64,000 nt of DNA from Alphaproteobacteria bacterium (GTDB taxonomy: Bacteria > Pseudomonadota > Alphaproteobacteria > RF32 > CAG-239): contig JAQWBS010000001.1 in NCBI GenBank assembly GCA_028706255.1, positions 424,687 to 488,686 of the forward strand, read 5' to 3'. The stretch's first letter is position 1, and every line of letters begins with the position of its first letter. The notes under the pieces were generated by a model. It saw only the letters and a list, made by a program, of their open reading frames with translations. It was not told the origin of the DNA and did no database searches. A program made the position numbers and the translations under genes. Below, piece after piece: positions 19,353 to 28,586 of the stretch.

Positions 19353-19913
19353 ATGAGAAATTTGATTAAACATAAATTATCATTACGCCCTCCTTTTGTT
19401 AAAAAAAATAATTTTTATACGAAGAAAAGTGGAGAGATGGGGATGTTGTACGTAAAATTAAAGAATATAACGAAGTTTTTTTTGTTGGCTGTTGTGTTTT
19501 CTTCAGTTTTATTTACAGCAAACACATGTTTGGCTGCCGAAGATACAGGCCTTTTTTCAAACCTATTAACAACTGGTTCAACAATTTTTACTGGAATGAG
19601 AGAGATTGTTTTTGCAGTTTCAGGTTTTGGAATTGTTGCTGTGGCAGTTGGTGCATTTTTTGGTAACTTGAACTGGAAATGGTTAAGTGCAATTATGATT
19701 GGTTTGGTGGTGATTTCGACCACAGCGGCAATCATTAATTATATGACAGAAGATGGTAACAACGGAAGTTTTCAACAAATTACTGATACGCTTGTTTATG
19801 GAAATGACTCTGGGATGTCTGCCTTGGATCAAAAGCATTGGAATGAAGCAAATGAAGCGGCAGCAAAGAAAGAAGACAGTAGTAGTAGAACAACGTCAAT
19901 TGTTGAAGAATGA
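19353..19913 (+). CDS. virB2: VirB2-like pilin subunit 2
   Basis: VSGFGIVAVAVGAFFGNLNWKWLSAIMIGLVVISTTAAIINY, same core; AAGGAGGGTGTTATG start context (alternative start 19437). Confidence 0.65.
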   Translation: MRNLIKHKLSLRPPFVKKNNFYTKKSGEMGMLYVKLKNITKFFLLAVVFSSVLFTANTCLAAEDTGLFSNLLTTGSTIFTGMREIVFAVSGFGIVAVAVGAFFGNLNWKWLSAIMIGLVVISTTAAIINYMTEDGNNGSFQQITDTLVYGNDSGMSALDQKHWNEANEAAAKKEDSSSRTTSIVEE

Positions 19914-19954
19914 TAAAAGTTATTACGCGTTTTAAGAATAGCGAGGAGGGTGTT

Positions 19955-22162
19955 ATGAAAAATTCAGTTAAGAAAATGTTGTCCATATTGATGATGGTGA
20001 TGTTTTGCTCTGTTTTTGGGAGTGGTATCGTTCTCGCAGAGGGTGTTACAGAATCAACTTTTAGCTATGGTTACTCACCTAAAGATTTTGAAAAAGTAAA
20101 AGCTAATGGTTGGGATGTTAGTGGATTTAAATTAGATGACAAAGGGTTCTATACAAAAAGCTTTGAAGGGTTAACAGAACAACAACAAGCTGAGTTTAAA
20201 CGTCAAGCTGAAGATGCAGTTATGAATGTAAATCCTGCAGCTTCAGGAAGTATGCCAGCAGTTACATCGTCAAATATTGAAATGGGCACGATGACATTTA
20301 GCTCTCCTGCAAGCTCATCTAATACGAGTTCAACGCCTGCCACAGCAAGTAGTTCAACCGCAGAAACAAATTCTGGAACAGTTGAAGAACAACCAGCAAG
20401 CAGTAATACAAGTAGCAGTGGGACAAGCACGGCTAGTGTTGGTGCTTCAGACAATTATAAAACCCCCGCTAATATTGGTAACGGAAAATGTGATGGAGCA
20501 GTAAATGTGTTTGAAACAGTTGCTTGTAAAATTGTTTTGACACTTGATGATTTGAGAATGGTTATTTATGTTCTCTCTGGTTTTGGGTTAATTGCATTTA
20601 CCTTTTCAGCAATCTTTGGAAAAATTAGTTGGAAACACTTGGCACAAATTGCTTTTGGCTTATTTTTAGTTTCCATGATGGCACCATTTATTGGATATTT
20701 TATTGGACCAGACAACACAAATAAAATGAAATATGGAGATTATTTGCCAGCAGGTTTTGCAATGGTCAGTGGAACAGACGGTGACGCATCAAAAGTGGAC
20801 TGTGTTGCAGGACAAGTTTGTCAAGATGATGAAGTGGCTACAAAGAAAAGTTGGTCATTATCAGACTTGAAGGGTTCTGTTCAGTCTGCAATTACAGCCG
20901 CTAAGGCTGTGCATAGTGGTGTGCAAGCTGTTAAATCAAATATTAAAACAACAAACGAACAAATTTCAAGAGTCACAAATGCAATTAAAAATATTGATGA
21001 CTTAGATAGTTTGATGACAGCAGCAAACACAGTTGCTGATGCAAAAAGTGTTATGGATAATAGCTCATATCAATTAATGAATAATTTGCAACATAATGTA
21101 GCAACAGCTGCAAATAGTGTTCAAGATGTTACATTAACAAATGAAGATAGAGCATTAAATGCTGAATTAAGAAGTCAAGGTGAGCAAACAAATGCACTGG
21201 CATTTAATATGCAGGGTGGTGTCTTGAAGGGTGATCATATGACCCAAGATAAAGATGGTAACTTCACAGATAAAGATGGAAATTATGTTGGTAAGTTTAA
21301 TGAACAAGGTGTATTTGTTAACGCAGCTGGACAAGAAATTAAAGGTGCTTCAGTAACAAAAGATGGTCTATTAAGTCTTAGCAATACAGTTATGACCTCT
21401 ATGGTTGCTGATGCAGAGGCAAGTCGTAATAAATCTGCTAAAACAGCAGCAGCAATTAGTTCTGCCACAAATGATGCGACTGTTATGAGAAATATTGCTG
21501 GCGGTGGAGTTCTTGGAACTGTTGCAGGGTTGGCAACCTTGGGAGCATCTGCAACAGGAAATGTTGTGGCATCAAATCAAGAAATCAAGGATAATGCTGC
21601 GGCTAAAGATAAGGCATTAAACCCACAGAATTATGCCGTAACAAATAGCAAGGTTCTAACGAGTACAACAGATAAGACAGGAAAAACCACAACTAAATAT
21701 GCTGATGGAACTGTTGAGGTGACAACTAAAGATGAATATAAGCGTGATGCGAGTGGAAACCTTGTGAAGGTTCTCGGTAAAAGCGTTGTAACAAAGTCGG
21801 ATGGTAGTGTGACGTCTACGAACACAGAAGGTGTTGTGACAACAACGCCAGCATCTTCATCAAGTTCTAGTGCTAGCTCAACGCCTACCACCGCAAGCTC
21901 AACGCCTGCCACAACATCAACAGGCACAATCAGTGCAGCAGATTTTGCTAAATATGGTATATCTGGAGCTCCTACTACAAGTAGTTCAGATGTAGATGCT
22001 GCGCTGAAAGCTCAGGGAGATGCTTCTCTTGCAAAAATGCAAGCTCAAGATGCTGTTCTTGCAGAGATTAAGAAACAAAATGGTGGACAAGTTGTTTTGA
22101 CACCAGAAAATATTGAAAAGATGAAAGCTGCTGGTTTTGATATGAGTCAATATGGCTTATAG
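19955..22162 (+). CDS. VirB2-like core embedded in a large low-complexity/coiled-coil protein
   Basis: LSGFGLIAFTFSAIFGKISWKHLAQIAFGLFLVSMMAPFIGYF at about 20570-20700; long Thr/Ser/Ala-rich extensions; GAGGAGGGTGTTATG start. Confidence 0.7.
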   Translation: MKNSVKKMLSILMMVMFCSVFGSGIVLAEGVTESTFSYGYSPKDFEKVKANGWDVSGFKLDDKGFYTKSFEGLTEQQQAEFKRQAEDAVMNVNPAASGSMPAVTSSNIEMGTMTFSSPASSSNTSSTPATASSSTAETNSGTVEEQPASSNTSSSGTSTASVGASDNYKTPANIGNGKCDGAVNVFETVACKIVLTLDDLRMVIYVLSGFGLIAFTFSAIFGKISWKHLAQIAFGLFLVSMMAPFIGYFIGPDNTNKMKYGDYLPAGFAMVSGTDGDASKVDCVAGQVCQDDEVATKKSWSLSDLKGSVQSAITAAKAVHSGVQAVKSNIKTTNEQISRVTNAIKNIDDLDSLMTAANTVADAKSVMDNSSYQLMNNLQHNVATAANSVQDVTLTNEDRALNAELRSQGEQTNALAFNMQGGVLKGDHMTQDKDGNFTDKDGNYVGKFNEQGVFVNAAGQEIKGASVTKDGLLSLSNTVMTSMVADAEASRNKSAKTAAAISSATNDATVMRNIAGGGVLGTVAGLATLGASATGNVVASNQEIKDNAAAKDKALNPQNYAVTNSKVLTSTTDKTGKTTTKYADGTVEVTTKDEYKRDASGNLVKVLGKSVVTKSDGSVTSTNTEGVVTTTPASSSSSSASSTPTTASSTPATTSTGTISAADFAKYGISGAPTTSSSDVDAALKAQGDASLAKMQAQDAVLAEIKKQNGGQVVLTPENIEKMKAAGFDMSQYGL

Positions 22163-22192
22163 AACAAAGTAAATCAATTAACTTAATTTTCA

Positions 22193-22225
22193 TAAAAAAG
22201 GTATACTGTAAAGTATGCCTTTTTT
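22193..22225 (+). terminator. Rho-independent terminator between the VirB2-like cluster and virB3
   Basis: AAAAAAGGTATACTGTAAAGTATGCCTTTTTTT. Confidence 0.75.
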
Positions 22226-22302
22226 TAAGGGATATTGCTTTTTTGTTGCATTAAAAAATCTTTGAGTTAGAATCAGGATAAAATCTGTAAGGGTGAGATA
22301 AA

Positions 22303-22593
22303 ATGAGAGAACCGATATTAAAAGCCGTGGCTAGTCCTCCAAAAATTTTATGGGGACCTTTTTTACCAACGTTGCTTAACCTCGGATTACAGTTTCCTTT
22401 TATGTTTATCAGCATTGCAATGATAGACATAAACCCTCTTGTGTTTGTTGTGAGTATTGTTATTGTTCATGGGTTAATTGTTTTGCTCGGCACAAAAGAG
22501 CCTCACATTTCTAGTATGATGCAAGCTTTCGGTCAAACACGTATTGTTTCCAACAATTTGTATAAAGAAAAGGGGAATAAATTTGCGCCCTGA
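22303..22593 (+). CDS. virB3: VirB3-like inner-membrane protein
   Basis: Small two-TM protein directly upstream of VirB4: REPILKAVASPPKILWGPFLPTLLNLGLQFPFMF. Confidence 0.7.
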   Translation: MREPILKAVASPPKILWGPFLPTLLNLGLQFPFMFISIAMIDINPLVFVVSIVIVHGLIVLLGTKEPHISSMMQAFGQTRIVSNNLYKEKGNKFAP

Positions 22594-25015
22594 TATTGAT
22601 ATGTTCAGCCTCTTTGTTGAAGGCTTAAGTAATTTTGAAGTTTTGGTTGCTGTTATTGGATTTGTCTCTGCGGCGGCTTTTATTGGTTTGTGGGCAACAA
22701 AATTGGGTCGACTTATTTTGCCTCAACCGCATGAGTCCAAAGTTTCTGATTTTTTACCGTTTAATCGCTTAATGTCTGATGGTATGACAATTCGTTGTCG
22801 TGACGGCTCTTTTGCACGTGTGTTTAAAGTTGATGGAGCAGATTTATCTTTTGTGACGGAAGAAAAAGATATTTCTATGGCAGAGGCTCGTAAGTCTTGG
22901 ATAGACAATATGTCAGATATGCAAATTATTTGCCGAGTTTTAACACTCCGTGACCGCATAGAAATGGATGCAACCGTTGATGACTTTAACAATCCTCTGC
23001 TTGAACAAATTTCCAACACTTGGAACCATAATCTAGATAGAATATATAGCAATAGTCACTATGTTGTCCTTTCAGTGATTAACAGAACTGATGCTTTGAA
23101 AGATTTGAACTATGCCTCACAATCTTTACTCGCTATCTTAAATGATTATGGTGTGAAAACGTTATATGAGAGTGAAGATAGTCCTGCTGATTTGAGTCCT
23201 CTTTCTGTTTTTTCGAGATTATGCAGTCCGATTTCAAAACCAAAACCAAAGGTGAGGGGGGCACAGGAAGTTGCCCTAAATGAAATGCTAACAACCGATC
23301 ATATTCATTTTACGGGTGAACAGGGCGTTATTAAATTTTTCTCTGGCGACAGAGAGATGTATGCTATCTCAATGGGAATTAGAAGTTCAGGCGATTATAT
23401 GGATGAGAATATGATTATCTCATTGCTTTCAATCGACTGCGAACTTGTCTTACTCCATAATGTGAAACCAATCTTTAAGCCAAATGCCAGAATGTTGTTG
23501 ATGCAACAAAAAAGAATGGCTGAAGTGACAAGTTTTTCTGCTGATGTGGTTGACCAATATTCCGTTGCTTTAGCAACCATTGAAGATAGTGATGCGGACT
23601 ACCAATCTTTGAGTGAATATGCAATGACCATTATTCTCAAAGGACATAGTGATGAAGAAATTGAGTTTGCCGAAGGTGAAGTTCAGAGAATTTGTCGTTT
23701 GTTTGGGGTGACACCAGTTCGAGAAGGTTGGGTAACACAAGCGACTTTCTTTAATCAGTTCCCAACTTATGAATCATATCCAAGAACATATAGATATCTT
23801 TCCAGAGTTGTTGCGTCAGCCGTAACTTTTGATAAGCCTTCAGAAGGGTTTAGAAAAAGCGACTGGGGTCCAGGAGCAATTACGGTTTTTAGAACAGCAA
23901 ACGGCTCAGCATATAATTTTCAATTCCATGTCTCTTCAGAAGAAGGTGCAGTGGCTCACTGTTGTATCATTGGTCCAACTGGTCAAGGTAAAACAACTTT
24001 GCTAACTTTCTTGGCAGGACAAGCAATGCGTAATGGCGATTTGAAAGTTTTCTTCTTTGATCGTCACCGTGGTGCAGAAATTTTTACCCGTGCAGTTAAA
24101 GGTGCATATATTGGGTTTGATGGGGATGAAAAAAATGTGTCCCTTAATCCGTTTGATACTAAAAATTCACCAGTGAACAAAGCTTTCTTAAGACGCTGGT
24201 TAAAATCAATTACAATGGTTGATGACGCTTTAGCAGAAAAAGAAATTGCTCGTGCTGTTACCACAGCTTTTGACTATCTTCGTCCTGAAGAAAGAGTAAT
24301 GAAAAACTTATATAAGAGTTGTTTCTCGCCAACAGGGAATATGAGAAGAGAACTTTATCGTTGGATTAATCCTGATCAATATGGCAACATTTTTAATGCA
24401 GAAAATGATAGTCTCGACTTGAAAACAAAACGTTTTATGGCGTTTGATTTTACACATATTTTTGAGGATGAAACTCTTGCACCAGCTGTAATTAGCTATA
24501 TTATGCACCGAATTCAAAGTGAAACAGGCGAAACAGGCGTGCCATCATTGATTATGATTGATGAGACTGCGCCAATGTTGAAACACCCAATGTTTAGAGA
24601 CTATTTCATTATCGGACTTCAAGAGGGACGTAAAAAACGTCAGGCATATTTATGTGCTTTCCAACAGCCAAACATCATTGATAAATTAGGTGTTGGTGAA
24701 GTTATTCGTGGTCAATGTCAAACGGTTATCTTCTTTAGAAACCCACAAGCAACCATTGAAGACTATGCAAACTGGAATCTAACCGACCGAGAGCTTGATT
24801 TCATTTTTGGTAAAACATATCGTGAATTTCCATATGCCATTTTGCTTTCTCGTCAAGCAACAGGAGAGTCTGTTATCCTTGATGTGAATTTAGGGGGGCT
24901 TGGACCATATTTGAAGCTTTATAACTCTGGAAGAAAGAATGTTTTGTTGGTTGAAGAGCTAATAAAAGAATATGGTGAAGATAACTTTGTTACAAAATAT
25001 TTAAATATTGCGTAA
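22583..25015 (+). CDS. virB4: VirB4-family T4SS ATPase
   Basis: GPTGQGKTTLLTFLAGQ Walker A, LIMIDETAPML Walker B, FDRHRGAEIF, AYLCAFQQP; TTG start at 22583 after AAGGGG. Confidence 0.9.
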   Translation: MRPDIDMFSLFVEGLSNFEVLVAVIGFVSAAAFIGLWATKLGRLILPQPHESKVSDFLPFNRLMSDGMTIRCRDGSFARVFKVDGADLSFVTEEKDISMAEARKSWIDNMSDMQIICRVLTLRDRIEMDATVDDFNNPLLEQISNTWNHNLDRIYSNSHYVVLSVINRTDALKDLNYASQSLLAILNDYGVKTLYESEDSPADLSPLSVFSRLCSPISKPKPKVRGAQEVALNEMLTTDHIHFTGEQGVIKFFSGDREMYAISMGIRSSGDYMDENMIISLLSIDCELVLLHNVKPIFKPNARMLLMQQKRMAEVTSFSADVVDQYSVALATIEDSDADYQSLSEYAMTIILKGHSDEEIEFAEGEVQRICRLFGVTPVREGWVTQATFFNQFPTYESYPRTYRYLSRVVASAVTFDKPSEGFRKSDWGPGAITVFRTANGSAYNFQFHVSSEEGAVAHCCIIGPTGQGKTTLLTFLAGQAMRNGDLKVFFFDRHRGAEIFTRAVKGAYIGFDGDEKNVSLNPFDTKNSPVNKAFLRRWLKSITMVDDALAEKEIARAVTTAFDYLRPEERVMKNLYKSCFSPTGNMRRELYRWINPDQYGNIFNAENDSLDLKTKRFMAFDFTHIFEDETLAPAVISYIMHRIQSETGETGVPSLIMIDETAPMLKHPMFRDYFIIGLQEGRKKRQAYLCAFQQPNIIDKLGVGEVIRGQCQTVIFFRNPQATIEDYANWNLTDRELDFIFGKTYREFPYAILLSRQATGESVILDVNLGGLGPYLKLYNSGRKNVLLVEELIKEYGEDNFVTKYLNIA

Positions 25016-25091
25016 TTCAGATAATAGCCATTTATAAATAGATATTTATTTGATATTATTAAATATAGGCATTTGTTTCTCGGAGGTTGTG

Positions 25092-26765
25092 ATGAAAATA
25101 TATAAACTTTGTTTCAAATATTTCATATTTGTATCTTTATTTGCGCTCTTTCCGGAAAATGCGAATGCTCTTTTTCCAACCGTTGATGTAAGTGCAATCA
25201 AAAACGGTATTGAGAAGAATGTTAATATCGTCAAACAAAGTAAAGAAATCCAAAATGTTAAAAAACTTTCTGGGAAAATCAACAGCAGCATAGGTTCTGC
25301 TGTTGAAAGTGTGTCAAAATTCAAAGAAGAAAAATTAGCAAAAGTTCAGGAAAAAGCAGCAAAGGTGCAAAAAGAAAAAGATAGAATTGAGAAGAAGCAA
25401 AGTAAACTTCAAAAGCTCAAGGCAGAGTATGAAGAGAAGAAAAAGCAATATGAGGAATATAAGAAACAAGCTGAATCATACAAACAACAATATGAAGATG
25501 CCAAAGCAGATATCAAAAAGCAATATGAGGAATATAAGAAACAAGCTGAATCATACAAACAACAATATGAAGATGCCAAAGCAGATATCAATGAAGTGAA
25601 GTCTGATATCAATGATGCAAAAGCTGAATATGAAAGCTATAAGAGTGATGTGGTAGATTTAAAAGATTCAGTTGGCGAAATGGCATCAGATGCAAAAGAA
25701 ACAGTCAATTCAAAGATTGATGATGCTAAAGAACAAATTCCAACAAGTTCTTTCGATACGTCTTCTCAAGAGTCAGACTATATAAATTCAGATGATAAGA
25801 CATATTCAACGCCTGTTGAGGAAGAAGCTGAAACAACAACGGGACGCTTACCTTTCACGCAGCCGACTGTGGAATTGCAAGAGGAAATTGATGCTACGGG
25901 AGAGAATATCATTGAGCCTGTCAATGCAGTTGAAGGGGTTGGGGAAGTAGAAGGTGTTGAAGAAACAATTTCTGAAACAGAAGAGGTTGTTGTTGGTGAA
26001 ACACCAGTGATTCCTGTTGAAGCAAGTGATGTAACGCCTGTCGATAATTTAGAAGCCACTTCTGTCGACAATGTGGTTGCCACGCCTGTTGAGGGAGTTG
26101 CCGCTAAAGAGGTTCGTCCAAGAAAAAATCTTTCTGAAACAAGCGATGTTACAACAACAGATGGAACCAAAACAAACATCCGTAGAAAACCTTTTGGTTT
26201 CAATCGATTGCAAAATGAAGAGAAACAATTAGAAGAGTTGCCTGAAAAACAATCTTATAGATTTTCAGAGAGTGTAGCTTTTGCGCAAATAGCAGCTCCG
26301 AGCTTTACCGTTTACAACAATTACATTGATGATAAATATGCACTTTCTGAAACATTAGTTGATAGATGTGAGAAAGATGCAAAAGAGTTTGCGGATATTA
26401 ATGTGGTTAATACGTGCATTAAAAGTTATGTTGAGCGTCTTCATAATGAAAACCAAACAATTGTTGATGCTGCAAGAGAAGAGCTCAATCAAGTTTTGAG
26501 TGAGCAATTACGTGCCTCATTAGCAACCGTAATGGATCGAAAAAATAAATCATCTAATTTCGATGAAACAGTGGTCGAAGATGTTTCTAAGCAAGCTGCG
26601 GCAGCAAAAGATGAAAGAGCAGATTTCACGGTGAGCGCAACAATTAATGAAGAGCTTATGAAAGTGATTAATGATACAAATGAGTTGCTTGCAATTCAAT
26701 CAATCTTACAATCTCTTGAAGGTATCAATTCAATGCGTGTTGAAGATTTTAGCGATGTGGAGTAA
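25092..26765 (+). CDS. Secreted coiled-coil-rich T4SS-linked protein
   Basis: Signal peptide; long KEKDRIEKKQSKLQKLKAEYEEKKKQ coiled coil; start at ATG after CGGAGG. Confidence 0.6.
   Translation: MKIYKLCFKYFIFVSLFALFPENANALFPTVDVSAIKNGIEKNVNIVKQSKEIQNVKKLSGKINSSIGSAVESVSKFKEEKLAKVQEKAAKVQKEKDRIEKKQSKLQKLKAEYEEKKKQYEEYKKQAESYKQQYEDAKADIKKQYEEYKKQAESYKQQYEDAKADINEVKSDINDAKAEYESYKSDVVDLKDSVGEMASDAKETVNSKIDDAKEQIPTSSFDTSSQESDYINSDDKTYSTPVEEEAETTTGRLPFTQPTVELQEEIDATGENIIEPVNAVEGVGEVEGVEETISETEEVVVGETPVIPVEASDVTPVDNLEATSVDNVVATPVEGVAAKEVRPRKNLSETSDVTTTDGTKTNIRRKPFGFNRLQNEEKQLEELPEKQSYRFSESVAFAQIAAPSFTVYNNYIDDKYALSETLVDRCEKDAKEFADINVVNTCIKSYVERLHNENQTIVDAAREELNQVLSEQLRASLATVMDRKNKSSNFDETVVEDVSKQAAAAKDERADFTVSATINEELMKVINDTNELLAIQSILQSLEGINSMRVEDFSDVE
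25440..25589 (+). repeat. Perfect 2 x 75-bp in-frame tandem repeat
   Basis: AAAAAGCAATATGAGGAATATAAGAAACAAGCTGAATCATACAAACAACAATATGAAGATGCCAAAGCAGATATC at 25440-25514 and 25515-25589 (25 aa unit). Confidence 0.95.
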
Positions 26766-26775
26766 AGGAGGCGTT

Positions 26776-27432
26776 ATGAAGAAATTTCTAAGCTTAATAA
26801 TTGCTTCTATATGCTTTGTCCTTCCGAACAAGGCTCAAGCTGACTATGATATCGCTGACGATGTTTTGCTTTATCTTGATATTTTCAATAAAGGGATAGA
26901 AGCAGGTGTAAAGGAGATTGATACAGAGCTTGAAAAGTATAGAGATTTAAGTAAGATGAATCCAGCAAATGTAATTGGTGTTAATGAATTCTATGAGATG
27001 ATGCCAAAAGTTCCTAAAGTTGATTTAACTATTCCAATGAGTTTAGAAGATTTAACAGACACTGAAAAAACGCTTGAAGATATTCAACTAAAACAAACTT
27101 CTCAAATTTCCTTGGAAACCAAGGATACCGCTCAAGCAGCCTTAAAAGAATATTATGACCACCAAACCCTTGTGCGTAAAAATTTTACAGATCTTTATGC
27201 AAAGGCTTTCACAACAAGAACAAATATTGCCAGAGAAAAAGAACCAGACTTGGAAAGAAAAACCACCCAGAGTATGCTGAAGAGCTCTTCTGTGGTTGAT
27301 AATCGCGTTATAACCAGACTAAATAATATTCGTCTTTTGAATTTGACTTATGCAGAATTCGTTTATAACAATAAATTATATGCATTACGTAACCCTGATG
27401 CTGGAACAACAAGCAGTGAAGGAGAGAAATAA
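26776..27432 (+). CDS. Secreted helical T4SS-linked protein of unknown function
   Basis: Start ATG after AAAGGAGGCG; MKKFLSLIIASICFVLPNKAQA signal peptide. Confidence 0.55.
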   Translation: MKKFLSLIIASICFVLPNKAQADYDIADDVLLYLDIFNKGIEAGVKEIDTELEKYRDLSKMNPANVIGVNEFYEMMPKVPKVDLTIPMSLEDLTDTEKTLEDIQLKQTSQISLETKDTAQAALKEYYDHQTLVRKNFTDLYAKAFTTRTNIAREKEPDLERKTTQSMLKSSSVVDNRVITRLNNIRLLNLTYAEFVYNNKLYALRNPDAGTTSSEGEK

Positions 27433-28586
27433 TGATGCGTATAAAAAAATATAAAATTTTCATTCTCATGCTTGTTTCTTTTCTGTTGGTGAATCAACAA
27501 GATGTTTTTGCTGGAATTCCAAAAGCAGATATTGGTAAAACAGCCGGTGACATCGTTGAAACGGTGGGAAACTTTGCCAGACAAGTTGGTGAAAAGCTCA
27601 AAGATGTTCAAAATAAACTTATGTCAAAATTGGTTGGAAAAATTGCTGAAGCCAAGGCTTTCGCTGCAGAACAACAAGCAAAATATGCAACACAAATAGC
27701 GCAGGCAAATGCTTATAAAAATGCTGCTGAAGATGCAAAAGATAAAGCAGAAGATTTTGCTGAAAAAAACAAAGAATATGCTGAATATGCAGCAGCACGT
27801 CAACAAAAAGCAAGTATAGAAAGTGCATATGAAGCTTCTGTTGAAGAAGCAGAAAGCACTTATCAGGCAGAAATTCAAAAGATTGATGAAAATATTGCAC
27901 AATATAATACGGAACTTGCTAAAAGTGGTGTTTCAGAGTCTCAAAAGAAAGCACTTGAAGATGCGATTGTTGATTTAAATTTGCTCAAAAAAGATGTTGC
28001 AGAACAAAAGGAAAGCACTATTTCAGCACTTTTTAATGAAAAAGAAGCTTCGCTCGTTCCTGTAAATGAAACAATTTCTGCTTTAGAAGATAAGATGAAA
28101 AATAAGGGAACTGACTGGCTGAATGAACAAGGAGATAAATATTCAGAAGAAGCTGGCAAGGCAATTGAAGAAGCTAAAGCCAAAGCTTTTGTGAAAGTTG
28201 AATCAACTGAAACAATCGCGGGTGTTAAGGAAAATAGACGTAAGAGCTATACGCAAGATTTAACAGCAAGTTTAAGCGATGCAATTCGGGTGCTTAATCA
28301 AGCAAATGAACAGAATGTTAAAGTTAGCGACCCTGACTCTGGAATTTCAGGAGGTATGTTCCTCTCTCAAGGGATAGCACCGGCCGCAAGCACCTCAAAT
28401 AATGTGAAAACAGAACAGATTAGAGCTTTGATGAGCTATAATAAACTTCTGATTCAGCAACTTAAGCTTAAGACGTCAAAATATTTAGCAGAATCAAGTA
28501 TCTATCAGATGAATGAAGCTGAAGATTTAGAGGGTTTTTCGCTTGATGATTACAACTATGCACAAAAATGTAAAGGAGTTGAGTGA
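27432..28586 (+). CDS. Secreted coiled-coil T4SS-linked protein
   Basis: Signal peptide; Ala/Glu/Lys-rich helices; translationally coupled to neighbours. Confidence 0.6.
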   Translation: MMRIKKYKIFILMLVSFLLVNQQDVFAGIPKADIGKTAGDIVETVGNFARQVGEKLKDVQNKLMSKLVGKIAEAKAFAAEQQAKYATQIAQANAYKNAAEDAKDKAEDFAEKNKEYAEYAAARQQKASIESAYEASVEEAESTYQAEIQKIDENIAQYNTELAKSGVSESQKKALEDAIVDLNLLKKDVAEQKESTISALFNEKEASLVPVNETISALEDKMKNKGTDWLNEQGDKYSEEAGKAIEEAKAKAFVKVESTETIAGVKENRRKSYTQDLTASLSDAIRVLNQANEQNVKVSDPDSGISGGMFLSQGIAPAASTSNNVKTEQIRALMSYNKLLIQQLKLKTSKYLAESSIYQMNEAEDLEGFSLDDYNYAQKCKGVE

